From Bordetella genomosp. 11 (GTDB taxonomy: Bacteria; Pseudomonadota; Gammaproteobacteria; Burkholderiales; Burkholderiaceae_B): a stretch of 64,000 bases of DNA. Both the position numbers and the translations under genes were made by a program. Under the pieces are notes generated by a model that was not told the DNA's origin, searched no databases, and saw nothing but the letters and a program-made list of their open reading frames with translations. Shown piece by piece: positions 47,857 through 56,357 of this stretch (positions are counted from its first letter, which is position 1; each line of letters starts with the position of its first letter). Location: the NCBI RefSeq assembly GCF_002261215.1, contig NZ_NEVS01000004.1, positions 4,278,001 to 4,342,000 of the forward strand, in the 5' to 3' direction.

Positions 47857-49458
47857 TCAATCCGAATCGGTTGCGTCCGTCTTGTGCAGGCGCTGCACCA
47901 GCCGCTGGCCCAACCATGCCATGCACGGGACGGCCATGGAGTTACCAATGGCCTTGTAGCGCGGGGCGTCGGCGGCGGGCTTGCCGCGATACGGGATCAG
48001 CGTGTAGTCGTCGGGCATGCCTTGCAGCCGTTCGCACTCCACCGGCATCAGCCGGCGCACCCGCCAGTGCGACCAGTCACCGGGGCCCGGGTCGTTCCAG
48101 TCGTAGCGGAAATACGCCTCGAAGTCGGGAGCCAGCACGTGGAGCTTGTCGGCACCGCCGCCGCTGGTGCGCAAGGCCGCCGCAACGTCGCCGCCCAGCT
48201 CGGCGGCAAGGCCCTGCTGCCGTCCCCGCAGGGCAACGCAAGCCACCATTGGCACTCCGTATCCCGGCTTGCCGCTGGACAGGACGGTGCAGGCCACCTG
48301 TCCATGGCCCGACTCGAAGCGCACTTCACCGCGGTTGTTCTGCGCGAAGGCGATGGCGGGCACGACGCCGGCGTTCGCATGGCTGTTGCGATGCCCGCCG
48401 GCACGCAGCGTCGGCGACCGGTCGAGCGTGGCATCCGCGCCGCTGCCCTGGGCGGTGAAGGCGATGATCGGGACACCCTTGCCCGTGCCGTCCTCACTGC
48501 TGCCCTTGCCGTTGTTGGCGGTATCGAGGGTGTGGGCGATGTCTCCGGCGATCGACTGCACCATGAACGTCTCGGTGCGGATGTCGTGTTTGGGGCCTGC
48601 GGCCATCAGGCATGCCGCAACATCGACGGGGCCAGTGCCGCCACTGAACCCGAACGTCGTCGTGACCTTGCCATAGGGTTGCTTCAGTCCTGCGTACCCG
48701 CTGCCTGCTGCTTGAGCGCCAGATCCAGCAGTGCGGGCAGCTTCTTGCCACGGCGCGCAGCCCGCAGAAGAATCCCCGAGCAGGCCTGCGCGCTCAAAAA
48801 GTACTTCGGCGGGATCGAGGTCATCTCCACCACTTGCCACAAGAAACACACGCTTGCGGCGTTGGGCGACGCCGAAATGTTGGGCGTCGAGCACGCGTCA
48901 GGCGATGCGGCGGCGGGGTCCACACACACAACCTGCGTGCGCCCACCGATCCCCTGGCGGCTGGAGCGCACGGCTTTCTCCGGCCAATGCGCCCAGGAAG
49001 TGCCCGAAGGCATTGCTGCGGTCGTTGAGGACGCCCGGGACGTTTTCCCAGACGAGCGTGGCCGGCGAGCGGCGGTCTTGGTGGCGGGTTTGGTCGATGG
49101 CATTGGCTAACTCCACATAGGCAAGGGTCAAGGCGCCGCGTGGGTCATTCAGACCGCGCCGCGCGCCGGCCACGCTGAACGACTGGCACGGGGTGCCGCC
49201 GACCAGGATGTCCGGCGCGGGCACAGCGCCGGCCCGCACCTGGCGGGCGATCGCGGTCATGTCGCCCAGGTTGGGAACGCGGGGGTAGTGGTGGGCGAGC
49301 ACGGCGCTCGGGAAGGCATCGATCTCGGCGAACCACGCGGCTTTGAGGCCGAGGGGTTGCCAGGCGAGGCTCACGGCCTCAATCCCGCTGCACACGCTGC
49401 CGTAGAGCAGCGGTGCGGCGCGCGGCGCAGCGGTGACGCAAGGGTGTTGAAGGTGCAT
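47857..49458 (-). pseudogene. dcm: C5-cytosine DNA methyltransferase interrupted by one TGA codon
   Basis: The reading frame from the ATG at 49458 carries motif I GSVCSGIEA (about 20), the catalytic PCQSFS (90-95) and the ENVPG motif (about 139). It then stops at codon 187 (TGA at 48900-48898) within RRIA-stop-RVLDAQHFGVAQRRKR. The same frame continues without shift to 47857 with motif VIII (AQRRKR), a variable target-recognition region and the end motifs RLMPVECERLQGMPDDY and YKAIGNSMAV. Relatives have Trp at this place, so a TGG to TGA change is likely. The product is probably inactive unless the stop is read through. Confidence 0.85.
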
Positions 49459-49538
49459 GTCGGATCTCCTGTTCGTGTGGCCCAGGGCTTGAACTGGAGT
49501 CAAGGCGGGCCGGGACGTTGATGGGCAGGAGAAAGGTG

Positions 49539-49562
49539 CCGAAGGCCCTGCGGCCTTCGGCT
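49539..49562 (-). promoter_or_regulatory. 10-bp hairpin in the leader of the cytosine methyltransferase
   Basis: GCCGAAGGCC and GGCCTTCGGC flank a 4-nt loop, followed on the minus strand by ACCTTTCTCC. It is about 80 bp before the start codon, farther than typical module L hairpins. Confidence 0.55.
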
Positions 49563-50005
49563 CGGGAGGAATGAATAACCACCCGTGGGCTGTTGCAGGC
49601 CCGGTCGTCGCTAGAACCGTCTGCTGTCAGCAATCACACCCGGCCCATGTCGTGGCTGGGGCCGGCATCGTCTAGGCGCACATCCGCGCACAAAGGGAGC
49701 CCGTTTTTGCACCGGCGGGCACCGGCACCGAATACCGCTGACCACGAAGGGTCTCCCGATGGTTCGCGCAGCCTGGAAAGGCAAGCCATCGGGGGACCCT
49801 TCGCAGGGGCGGAAGAAGCGCAGATCAGGAGAACGCGCGCAGCGCTGTTCGCGGAAGAAGCCACCTTCAGGTCCCACGGCCGGGGACGGCCGGGCGGGAC
49901 GCGCACACGAATCGGGAAGGCAATGCGCGCTGGGCGTCCCGCAGGGCATGCGGGACACGGGCCACACCGCCGATGGCGGGGACGGCTCACGGGGAACGGG
50001 GTCGG
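49563..50005. other. Gene-free, GC-rich region with several dyads
   Basis: About 440 bp between the methyltransferase leader and the topB stop codon. Open frames here look like composition artefacts. It holds a long imperfect stem (49745-49803) and smaller dyads near 49880-49960, including GTCCCGCA/TGCGGGAC. A cis-acting role, such as an origin of transfer or a regulatory RNA, is possible. Confidence 0.45.
49745..49803. repeat. 18-bp inverted repeat with 23-bp loop
   Basis: The arms CGAAGGGTCTCCCGATGG and CCATCGGGGGACCCTTCG match at 17 of 18 positions; the mismatch is a G-T type change. The loop contains a small GCCT/AGGC stem and the start GCGCAGCCTGGAA, which resembles the first part of module P. 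It is the longest stem in the window. Confidence 0.7.
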
Positions 50006-52027
50006 TCAGGCGCCCTTGCGGCCTGTGCCGCTGCGGCGCGGGGCGCGCGAGGCACCACGCTTGGACGTGCCGGACTCGACCGGCAGCGTGCCTTTGCAGT
50101 CGGGGTAGCGACTGCACGACCAGAATGGGCCGCTCTTGCCGGTGCGCTGGCGCGTGGGAGCACCGCAGAGCGGGCAAGGCGGTCCTTGGGGAACCTTGAT
50201 GGACAGCGAGGTGCTGCCGTACTGCGCGATCAGTTGCGAGATCCAGGCGGCCTGCTTGCCGATGAACACATCCAGGGTGAGCTGTCCGGCCTCGATCATG
50301 TCGAGCGCCTGCTCCCACACGGCAGTCGTGCCGGGGTCGGCAATCGCTGCGGGCACGGCGTCGATCAGTGTGAAAGCTACCTCCGATGCACGGATGGAGC
50401 GACCCTTCTTCACGAGATAGCCCCGCGTCAGCAGGCCGGTGATGATGTTGGCGCGCGTGGCTTCGGTGCCGATGCCCGTCGTGTCCTTCAGCTTCTGCTT
50501 CAGGCGCGGGTCGGTCACGAAGCGCGCAACGCCCTTCATCGACTTGACCAGTTCACCCTGCGTATAGGGCTTCGGAGGCAGCGTCTTGAGCGCCTTGATG
50601 TCGGCCTCGGCCACCTGACATGCCAGGCCGTCACGCAGCGCCGGCAGTACCTGGCTGCGCGCTGCGCCTTCGCTGTCCTCGTCTGCCTGCGGCTCGGCCA
50701 ACACCAGACGCCAGCCCCTGATGATGACCTGCTTGCCGGTGGCCGCCAGCGTCTGCTGACCGCAGGCGAGATTCGCCACGGTGCGGTCAAACTCGTGATG
50801 GGGCAGGAACTGGGCGAGGTAATGCGCCCGGATGAGCCGGTACACCGCCAGTTCCTTCACGCTCATGGCGGAGAGGTTGGCGGGCTCCAACGTGGGAATG
50901 ATGCCGTGGTGGGCGGTGACCTTGCCGTCGTTCCAGGCGCGTGAGCGCTGGGAGCGATCGAGCTGGTCCATGATTGGGCGCAGAGAGGGATCGGACTTGA
51001 GCACGCTGTCCAGGACCGTAGGTACTTCGGCGAACATGCTCTCGGGCAGATAGCCGGAATCCGAACGCGGGTACGTGGTGGCTTTGTGCGTTTCGTACAG
51101 GGCCTGGGCGATCTCCAATGTCTCCTGCACATCCAGCCCGAGCTGTTTGGAACAAACCTCCTGAAGCGTCCCCAAGTCGAACAGCAGCGGCGGGCCTTCG
51201 CGCACACGCTCGGTTTCCACGGATACCACCTGGGCGCTACCCACGGCGCGAATCTGCTGCGCGGCCTGCTGGGCGACGGGCTGCTGCACGCATCGGCCGG
51301 CGTCGTCGGTGCAGCCATCGGGCGGAACCCACTGCGCACTGAAAGCCTGGTCGCCTGCGGACAGGGACACGTCGATGGCCCAGAACGGCACCGACTTGAA
51401 AGCCGCGATCTCGCGGTCGCGGTCTACCACGAGCTTCAATGTCGGCGTCTGTACGCGGCCAACCGAAAGCACACCGTCGTAGCCTGCCTGCCGGCCCAGC
51501 ACGGTGAACAACCGGCTGAGGTTCATGCCCACCAGCCAGTCGGCGCGCGAGCGTGCCAGCGCCGAGTAGTACATCGGCAGCGTGTCGACTGAAGGCCGCA
51601 GCTTACCGAGCGCGGTGCGGATCGACGCATCGTTGAGCGCCGAGAGCCAGAGGCGTTCGATGGGGCCGCGGTAGCCGCAAAGCTCGATGATCTCGCGGGC
51701 GATCAGTTCGCCTTCGCGGTCGGCATCGGTCGCGATGACGAGATGGGTCGCCTTCGCCAGAAGGGCCTTGACGACCTTGAATTGCGTGGCGGTCTTCGGC
51801 TTGACCTCGACCCGCCACTGCTGGGGAATGATGGGCAACTGCTCCAGCGACCAGCGCTTGAGCGCTGCGTCATAAACCTCGGGTGCTGCTGCTTCTACAA
51901 GATGGCCGATGCACCAGGTGACGGTGACGCCGGAGCCGTTGAGACAGCCTTCACCGCGCTGCGTGGCGCCGAGAATACGGCCAATATCCTTGCCCTGAGA
52001 GGGCTTCTCGCACAAGAACAGCCGCAT
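50006..52027 (-). CDS. topB: DNA topoisomerase III
   Basis: 673 residues. The TOPRIM part has LFLCEKPSQGKDIGRILGA and VIATDADREGELIAREI. The catalytic Tyr is at about 319 in TTYPRSDSGYLP, and SVGRVQTPTLKLVVDRD is conserved. A C-terminal zinc ribbon CPLCGAPTRQ with CSRYPDCKG completes it. Topoisomerase III relaxes and decatenates single-strand-containing DNA; ICE copies are thought to help transfer or replication intermediates. It follows ssb in the leftward maintenance module. Confidence 0.93.
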   Translation of the reverse strand: MRLFLCEKPSQGKDIGRILGATQRGEGCLNGSGVTVTWCIGHLVEAAAPEVYDAALKRWSLEQLPIIPQQWRVEVKPKTATQFKVVKALLAKATHLVIATDADREGELIAREIIELCGYRGPIERLWLSALNDASIRTALGKLRPSVDTLPMYYSALARSRADWLVGMNLSRLFTVLGRQAGYDGVLSVGRVQTPTLKLVVDRDREIAAFKSVPFWAIDVSLSAGDQAFSAQWVPPDGCTDDAGRCVQQPVAQQAAQQIRAVGSAQVVSVETERVREGPPLLFDLGTLQEVCSKQLGLDVQETLEIAQALYETHKATTYPRSDSGYLPESMFAEVPTVLDSVLKSDPSLRPIMDQLDRSQRSRAWNDGKVTAHHGIIPTLEPANLSAMSVKELAVYRLIRAHYLAQFLPHHEFDRTVANLACGQQTLAATGKQVIIRGWRLVLAEPQADEDSEGAARSQVLPALRDGLACQVAEADIKALKTLPPKPYTQGELVKSMKGVARFVTDPRLKQKLKDTTGIGTEATRANIITGLLTRGYLVKKGRSIRASEVAFTLIDAVPAAIADPGTTAVWEQALDMIEAGQLTLDVFIGKQAAWISQLIAQYGSTSLSIKVPQGPPCPLCGAPTRQRTGKSGPFWSCSRYPDCKGTLPVESGTSKRGASRAPRRSGTGRKGA

Positions 52028-52377
52028 GTCCGTCCATCCGAATTCCGTAGTTCATGGAGTTGCTGGATTCGAGGATGCCGATCACTGCCAGAGGCAGCAG
52101 CAAACAAGCCGCATGCGGTGGCGACCGCTTTCACGGGGTGCAATGACGGGAGGGGAAATGGCGCGTGGCCGAGGGTGTGTACGTCGGGAGCCGCGATTTC
52201 CGGGAGCGCGTGGAAGTCAGTGGACTTCCATGGAGTTATCCCCAGGGGATAATTCCACCAATGGCTACGGCACCGAACTTCTGTACACCAGGTCTTGATT
52301 GCCTGCCGAGGGTTCGGCCTTCTCCGCACTGATTGCATGGAGGGCGGCGAAGAATGCTGGCCGCCCTCCATGCCGGG
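52028..52377. promoter_or_regulatory. topB upstream region with palindrome and diverged repeat
   Basis: 350 bp without a gene. It contains the 17-bp palindrome at 52236-52252 and one copy of a roughly 110-bp repeat (about 52210-52335) that occurs inverted at about 54365-54490. It is likely to hold the topB promoter or a protein-binding locus. Confidence 0.5.
52236..52252. repeat. 17-bp palindrome TTATCCCC-A-GGGGATAA, copy 1
   Basis: A perfect palindrome upstream of topB. The same core recurs twice before the TIGR03761 gene, and a half site lies before parA (59126-59135). It could bind a regulator or the ParB protein. Confidence 0.7.
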
Positions 52378-52824
52378 TTACTTCCTGCGCTTGGTCTCTT
52401 TCGGCGCAGCCGAATCGTCGTTGGCCTGGGGCTTTGGCTCTGCTGCCTCCTGCTGCGGCTTCGGGCTGAGGGTCACAGACTCGATGCGGTACGGCAGGAT
52501 GCCGACGCTACGGGCGTTGATCTGCCAGGTTTCGCGCGGCTGTTCCTCGTTGTCCGTCCAGGGTTCGCGCTCCATGCGGCCGATGACCAGCACGCGCATG
52601 CCCTTTTGATACAGGTCCTTCCAGTGCTCGGCATCGCGATGCCAAATCTCGACGGGAGCCCAGAAGCCGCCGCGGTCCTCGAAGTCACCGCCCTTGGTGG
52701 GGACGGGGTTGTCGAAATAGACGTTCAGCCGCAGCAAGCGCCGCGGTTCATCGTTGCCGCTGGGAAATTCGCGGTACTCAGGGGGCGAACCGATGTTGCC
52801 TTCGCCGGAAAAATGCGTGCTCAT
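52378..52824 (-). CDS. ssb: Single-stranded DNA-binding protein
   Basis: 148 residues from the ATG at 52824. The OB fold is visible in RLLRLNVYFDNPVPTKGGDF, APVEIWHRDAEHWKDLYQKG and MRVLVIGRMEREPWTD. The C-terminal tail is polar with Lys/Gln/Pro but ends in TKRRK rather than the acidic DDIPF tip of chromosomal SSBs. ICE SSBs coat transferred or replicating single strands. It lies in the leftward module between DUF3158 and topB. Confidence 0.85.
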   Translation of the reverse strand: MSTHFSGEGNIGSPPEYREFPSGNDEPRRLLRLNVYFDNPVPTKGGDFEDRGGFWAPVEIWHRDAEHWKDLYQKGMRVLVIGRMEREPWTDNEEQPRETWQINARSVGILPYRIESVTLSPKPQQEAAEPKPQANDDSAAPKETKRRK

Positions 52825-52892
52825 GTTGCAATCTCCATGGTGGTTGAAATACCCGCACCTGGTCGGCAGCGGGCGCAGGTTGCCCGGCGCGA

Positions 52893-53420
52893 TCACTGAT
52901 CGCGCAGTGCGGGTGGGGTTGACTTGAGCCGGCGCAGGTAGGCGTCATCCGCCTCGGCGGCTTTGCTGGCGCATTCCTGCGCCTGCCTGCCCAGGGTGTG
53001 CAACAGGCTGATCTGCATGTTCAGCGTGATGCGTTGAAGCTCGATGGCATGCAGATCGGCCAGCAGGTTGACCGGCGTGGCGGTGCTCGCCATCAGTTCC
53101 TGCCACAGGGCCACGCCCATGACCGAGCGGTCGTGCCTGCGCCAGCGCAGAAAGGTTGTTCCTGCGCCAGTGGTCTGCTGGGCCAGTTCCACAGGCAGCA
53201 GGTGAAAGGGATGACCGAACGCCTGTTGCAGCACCTGTCGCTGCGCCAGGCCAATCAACGCGTCGCGCATGGCGAAGCACTGGCTGGCCCAGGCCTCCAA
53301 GTCCCCTTTACCTTTAAAAGGCTTTAAAAGGCCTTTTAGAGAGGCCGCGTGTTCCAGCCGCATGAAGGCTGTCTGTTGCAGATCCCGGAAGTATCGGGTT
53401 TCGTGATTCGGGCCGCTCAT
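52893..53420 (-). CDS. DUF3158 family ICE protein
   Basis: 175 residues, all-helical, starting MSGPNHETRYFRDLQQTAFM; later blocks are AFGHPFHLLPVELAQQTT and LRWRRHDRSVMGVALWQELM. This family stands between the TIGR03761 and ssb genes of ICEs. Its function is unknown, probably in DNA replication or transfer. It overlaps the TIGR03761 gene by ATGA. The DNA coding for residues about 28-40 contains tandem CCTTTTAAAG-type repeats. Confidence 0.78.
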   Translation of the reverse strand: MSGPNHETRYFRDLQQTAFMRLEHAASLKGLLKPFKGKGDLEAWASQCFAMRDALIGLAQRQVLQQAFGHPFHLLPVELAQQTTGAGTTFLRWRRHDRSVMGVALWQELMASTATPVNLLADLHAIELQRITLNMQISLLHTLGRQAQECASKAAEADDAYLRRLKSTPPALRDQ

Positions 53421-54196
53421 GCCGGCTCGTCCTCGCCGGTGTTGCCCTCGGCCGGATTGGCGGCAGGCGCTTCTTCGCCGGGGGACGGTGCTGCGGCAGG
53501 CTCATCACCGCGCTGCTGCAGGCCACGGCGCACGATGGGCGGCGCAAACTTCGAGCGGCGTGTGCCTTCCAGTACGTCCTGCGGCAGTTCGCCAAATTTC
53601 TCCAACGCCGCCCGCGCTGCGGCATTTTTCGCGGCGAAGTCGTCGCGGGTGCAGCCCGAATAGCGGTACTGCTGGGCCAGCGAGAACAGGCTGCGCAACG
53701 CATGCGCGCCTTCATTGAGCCAGCGTTCGAGCGTCGAGCGATCGATGAGCGCCGTGTGATGCGCGAGGATCAGCTTGCGGGCAATGTCGTCGTAGTCGGC
53801 CAGCAGATAGACGGCGGCAAAGCCGAGCTGCGCATTGACGAACAGGGGCAGCTTGACGGGCTGGACGTTGAGGTTCTCGCCCAGGCTGAGTGCCGCTGGC
53901 ACGTTCGCCAGCGCCTGTTCCACCTGCTCGCGCAGCGATTGCAGCGTGGCCTTGGTCTGGTCGAGCTTGTCCTCGATGCGCAACATCCACCCGTCCGAAT
54001 ACGGGTCGTCCTGCTCCGAGCCGCGCCGCATCTTGTTCATCTGGGCGATGTAGCCGTTCAAGCCGACGATGCCCGGTCGTCCTTCGGCAGCGGCGCGGCC
54101 GTGCCAGATGCGGGAAGCGTGGTGCGTGTGCAGCGTGAGCGACATCGCGCTGCGCAGCGCTCCGAGATTCAGTTGCAGAGGTTCATTGGTTGCCAT
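53417..54196 (-). CDS. Integrating conjugative element protein, PFL_4669 family (TIGR03761)
   Basis: 259 residues starting MATNEPLQLNLGALRSAMSL. Conserved blocks are TLHTHHASRIWHGRAAAEGR, DDPYSDGWMLRIEDKLDQTK and NAQLGFAAVYLLADYDDIAR. The C-terminus is low-complexity Ala/Pro/Glu. It is a core gene of PFGI-1-type ICEs linked to replication/maintenance; the biochemical role is unknown. Confidence 0.85.
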   Translation of the reverse strand: MATNEPLQLNLGALRSAMSLTLHTHHASRIWHGRAAAEGRPGIVGLNGYIAQMNKMRRGSEQDDPYSDGWMLRIEDKLDQTKATLQSLREQVEQALANVPAALSLGENLNVQPVKLPLFVNAQLGFAAVYLLADYDDIARKLILAHHTALIDRSTLERWLNEGAHALRSLFSLAQQYRYSGCTRDDFAAKNAAARAALEKFGELPQDVLEGTRRSKFAPPIVRRGLQQRGDEPAAAPSPGEEAPAANPAEGNTGEDEPA

Positions 54197-54317
54197 GGTG
54201 TCCGCTCGTTTTTGGAAAAGGAGCAGCCAGCTTCGGCAGGAAGCGGAAGGCAGTCAGTCAACAAACCGAAACCCGCCTGACCCCGGTTCAAGGTGTGGCG
54301 GGCTGATGTGGCGCGAG

Positions 54318-54334
54318 CTATCCCCTGGGGATAG
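54318..54334. repeat. 17-bp palindrome CTATCCCC-T-GGGGATAG, copy 2
   Basis: A perfect palindrome, 122 bp before the TIGR03761 start codon. It is followed by TTCCA as in the other copies. Confidence 0.7.
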
Positions 54335-54450
54335 TTCCATCGAGCGCCAAGGAACGCTGCAGGCGCTGGATCAGCGCGGACAAGGCTGATTCCTCGACAG
54401 GCGATCAAGGCCTGGTGCGTAGTGCTTCGATGCCGTAGCCGTCAGTGGAT

Positions 54451-54467
54451 TTATCCCCTGGGGATAG
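54451..54467. repeat. 17-bp palindrome TTATCCCC-T-GGGGATAG, copy 3
   Basis: Palindromic apart from its end bases, 49 bp after the STY4528-type gene's stop codon. GTGGAT precedes it and TTCCAC follows, giving an outer GTGGA/TCCAC arm. The 54365-54490 repeat overlaps it. Confidence 0.7.
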
Positions 54468-54515
54468 TTCCACTGGCATCCATGGGCGTCTGCTTTCACA
54501 GCCTTGCCGGCCGCT

Positions 54516-55778
54516 TCACTTGTTGGCGAGCAGATCGCGCAGCCGTTCGATGTGCTGCCTGGCGACTTCTGACGACACCGGCTTGCCCTGCGGTTGAGGT
54601 GGTGGTGTTCCGGGTCGCTGCTCGTTTGGCGTGACGGGTGCCGATGGCGCGTCCTTCTTGGCCCAGGCGTTGAACTCGCCATGGATCGCCCGCTGGATGA
54701 TGCCGAACAGATAGCCCGCAGGATTGCGAATGCCGTGGCTTCCGCATCGTGTGGCCCATTCGTCCAGCACGGCCTGTCTCAGCGCGGCATCGACCTGCTG
54801 CAATGCCACCCTGGCACCTGTCTGCTGCTCTTCCTTCAATTCCGTAAAGCGCTTGGGCCATTGCAGATCGCCCAGTGCGCGCGCATGCCCGCGCTCGTGC
54901 GCGGTAGTACGTACTTCATTAATACAACTACTACGTACTGTACGGGCCTGCTTCGGATTCCGAAGAGAGGCGTCTTGCGCGGGTTTCGTCCCTGCTTCGG
55001 ATTCCGAAGTGGGGTCATCACGATTCCGAAGAAGGCTCGCAACCCCTTCTTCGGAATCGTGAGAGGCATCCTCTTGTGGATAACTTTCGCTGATCGCGAT
55101 GTCCTGACTGGTGAGACGTTCGGCCAGGACCTGCAACCGTGAAGGCAGTGTGCGACCGGAGAGCAATGGATCGTCCGCGATCTCCTTGAGCGTATTCAGC
55201 CCGACGATCTGCACAGCCTTAGCCGAATGCCCCAGGGATTGGCTGACCAGCGCCAAGTAGTCGGCGTCGAGCTGCATGGCCTCGAACGGCGTCAGGGGTT
55301 CATCGTGCAGGACATAGAGGTTGCCGAGGATGCGGCCGGTCTTCGGGTCGCGTCGTCGCCGCACCAGGCTCAACCATCGGGTGAGGCGCAGCAGCGTCAG
55401 CGCCCGCGCCACCGTTTCATGCGATGCCTGCCCGGCGCAAGGCATCGAGCCCAGCCACGGTCGAAGTTGCTCATAGGTCGGGAATGCGGTCACGCCATCG
55501 TGGTTGAGCATCAGCCGGAAGACTTGCCAGGCGTTGCGTTCCAGCGGCGTCAGGCGGCGATCCAGGAACAGCCGCCGCGGCACGGTCTCATGCCGATTCC
55601 CGCTGAACAGGAAGGCATCGCCGGATGTGCTGGGCGTAGGCGATGGTGCTGCCGCAGTTGCAGGTGCGCCGGGGCTGGGTTGGGACTGGGACTTGGGCGC
55701 AAGGCCTTGCAGCGCAGTGTCGAACAGGTCTGCCACTGGGATGGGGCCACGGCGTGGTGCGGTGTCGTCCACGGCCAT
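54516..55778 (-). CDS. STY4528-type ICE replication protein
   Basis: 420 residues starting MAVDDTAPRRGPIPV. After a Pro/Ser-rich linker, a winged-helix region follows: RRLFLDRRLTPLERNAWQVF, then FPTYEQLRPWLGSMPC and ETVARALTLLRLTRWLSLV. The C-terminal third has FGIIQRAIHGEFNAWAKKD. The family name STY4528 (pathogenicity-island replication protein) is from memory. The gene itself carries a repeat cluster with a DnaA box (54904-55083), as in replicons where the initiator binds within its own gene. Confidence 0.78.
   Translation of the reverse strand: MAVDDTAPRRGPIPVADLFDTALQGLAPKSQSQPSPGAPATAAAPSPTPSTSGDAFLFSGNRHETVPRRLFLDRRLTPLERNAWQVFRLMLNHDGVTAFPTYEQLRPWLGSMPCAGQASHETVARALTLLRLTRWLSLVRRRRDPKTGRILGNLYVLHDEPLTPFEAMQLDADYLALVSQSLGHSAKAVQIVGLNTLKEIADDPLLSGRTLPSRLQVLAERLTSQDIAISESYPQEDASHDSEEGVASLLRNRDDPTSESEAGTKPAQDASLRNPKQARTVRSSCINEVRTTAHERGHARALGDLQWPKRFTELKEEQQTGARVALQQVDAALRQAVLDEWATRCGSHGIRNPAGYLFGIIQRAIHGEFNAWAKKDAPSAPVTPNEQRPGTPPPQPQGKPVSSEVARQHIERLRDLLANK
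54904..55083. other. Origin-like cluster inside the STY4528-type gene
   Basis: Two direct copies of TGCTTCGGATTCCGAAG (54949-54965, 54993-55009), a related 17-bp inverted repeat (CACGATTCCGAAGAAGG at 55019-55035 and its complement at 55045-55061), a perfect DnaA box TGTGGATAA (55075-55083), and an AT-richer patch with two TACGTACT motifs (54904-54942). This is the usual inventory of an iteron-type origin. Confidence 0.55.
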
Positions 55779-55781
55779 GGC

Positions 55782-56342
55782 TCAGCCCAATCCCTGATCG
55801 ACCCAGCCCTTGATTGAGGCCCAGACCACCGACAGGGGCAGTGACATGCCTTCGGCCAAGTCCATCGCGGCATCGAGGATGGAGGTTTCGTCTTCGAGAT
55901 CGACGTTCCTGCTGCCGGTCACGGCCTTCCATTGCCGCCACAGTTCCGTGTCCTGCTTCTCATCCAGCACGGGGTGGCGGCCCTTGCGCTTGGGCAGGCC
56001 GAGGATTTCGCGGCGCAGCGCCACTTCCTGGTGGGTGAGTCCGTAGAAGCGGCAGACCATCTCCGTGCTGCCCCCCAGGCGTAGCATGCGATCAACGGTC
56101 GCGATTTCCTTCTCCACATCCTGCGCCTGCTTGAGCAGTCGCCGCAGCACTTCGCGGTTGACCGTCACCGAGCACCAGGACACGTTGGCGTTGGCCAGCA
56201 CGCTGATCAGCGCAGGATGCTTGAGGGCGTCCAGTTCTTCCTCGCCAAACCCCATCAGCTTGCAGCGGCGCAGTTGCCCATTGCGCAGGTCGTAGAGGGC
56301 CTGGGCAATGACGGCCTGGTTGAGTGGGTGGGGTGCGGACAT
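55782..56342 (-). CDS. DUF2857 family protein (possible bisC counterpart)
   Basis: 186 residues starting MSAPHPLNQAVIAQALYDLR. A helical DNA-binding look is seen in LRRLLKQAQDVEKEIATVDR, then MVCRFYGLTHQEVALRREIL, which could be a helix-turn-helix as in FlhC-like activators. In ICEclc the transfer activator BisDC is encoded in this part of the core, one partner being FlhC-like; equating it to this gene is my inference from position. It lies between the STY4528-type gene and parB. Confidence 0.72.
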   Translation of the reverse strand: MSAPHPLNQAVIAQALYDLRNGQLRRCKLMGFGEEELDALKHPALISVLANANVSWCSVTVNREVLRRLLKQAQDVEKEIATVDRMLRLGGSTEMVCRFYGLTHQEVALRREILGLPKRKGRHPVLDEKQDTELWRQWKAVTGSRNVDLEDETSILDAAMDLAEGMSLPLSVVWASIKGWVDQGLG

Positions 56343-56357
56343 GCTAGCTTCCCTCGC

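Larger units (their letters stand above)
54197..54515. promoter_or_regulatory. Upstream region of TIGR03761 with two palindromes
   Basis: 320 bp without a gene. It holds two copies of the 17-bp palindrome (54318-54334, 54451-54467) and the second, inverted copy of a roughly 110-bp repeat. It is likely a promoter or protein-binding site controlling the TIGR03761-DUF3158-ssb genes. Confidence 0.55.

Noticed and set aside
49593..50318. Overlapping open frames on both strands beside topB
   Set aside because: No ribosome binding site, biased composition, and they run into topB on the wrong frame; the region is better read as gene-free with dyads.
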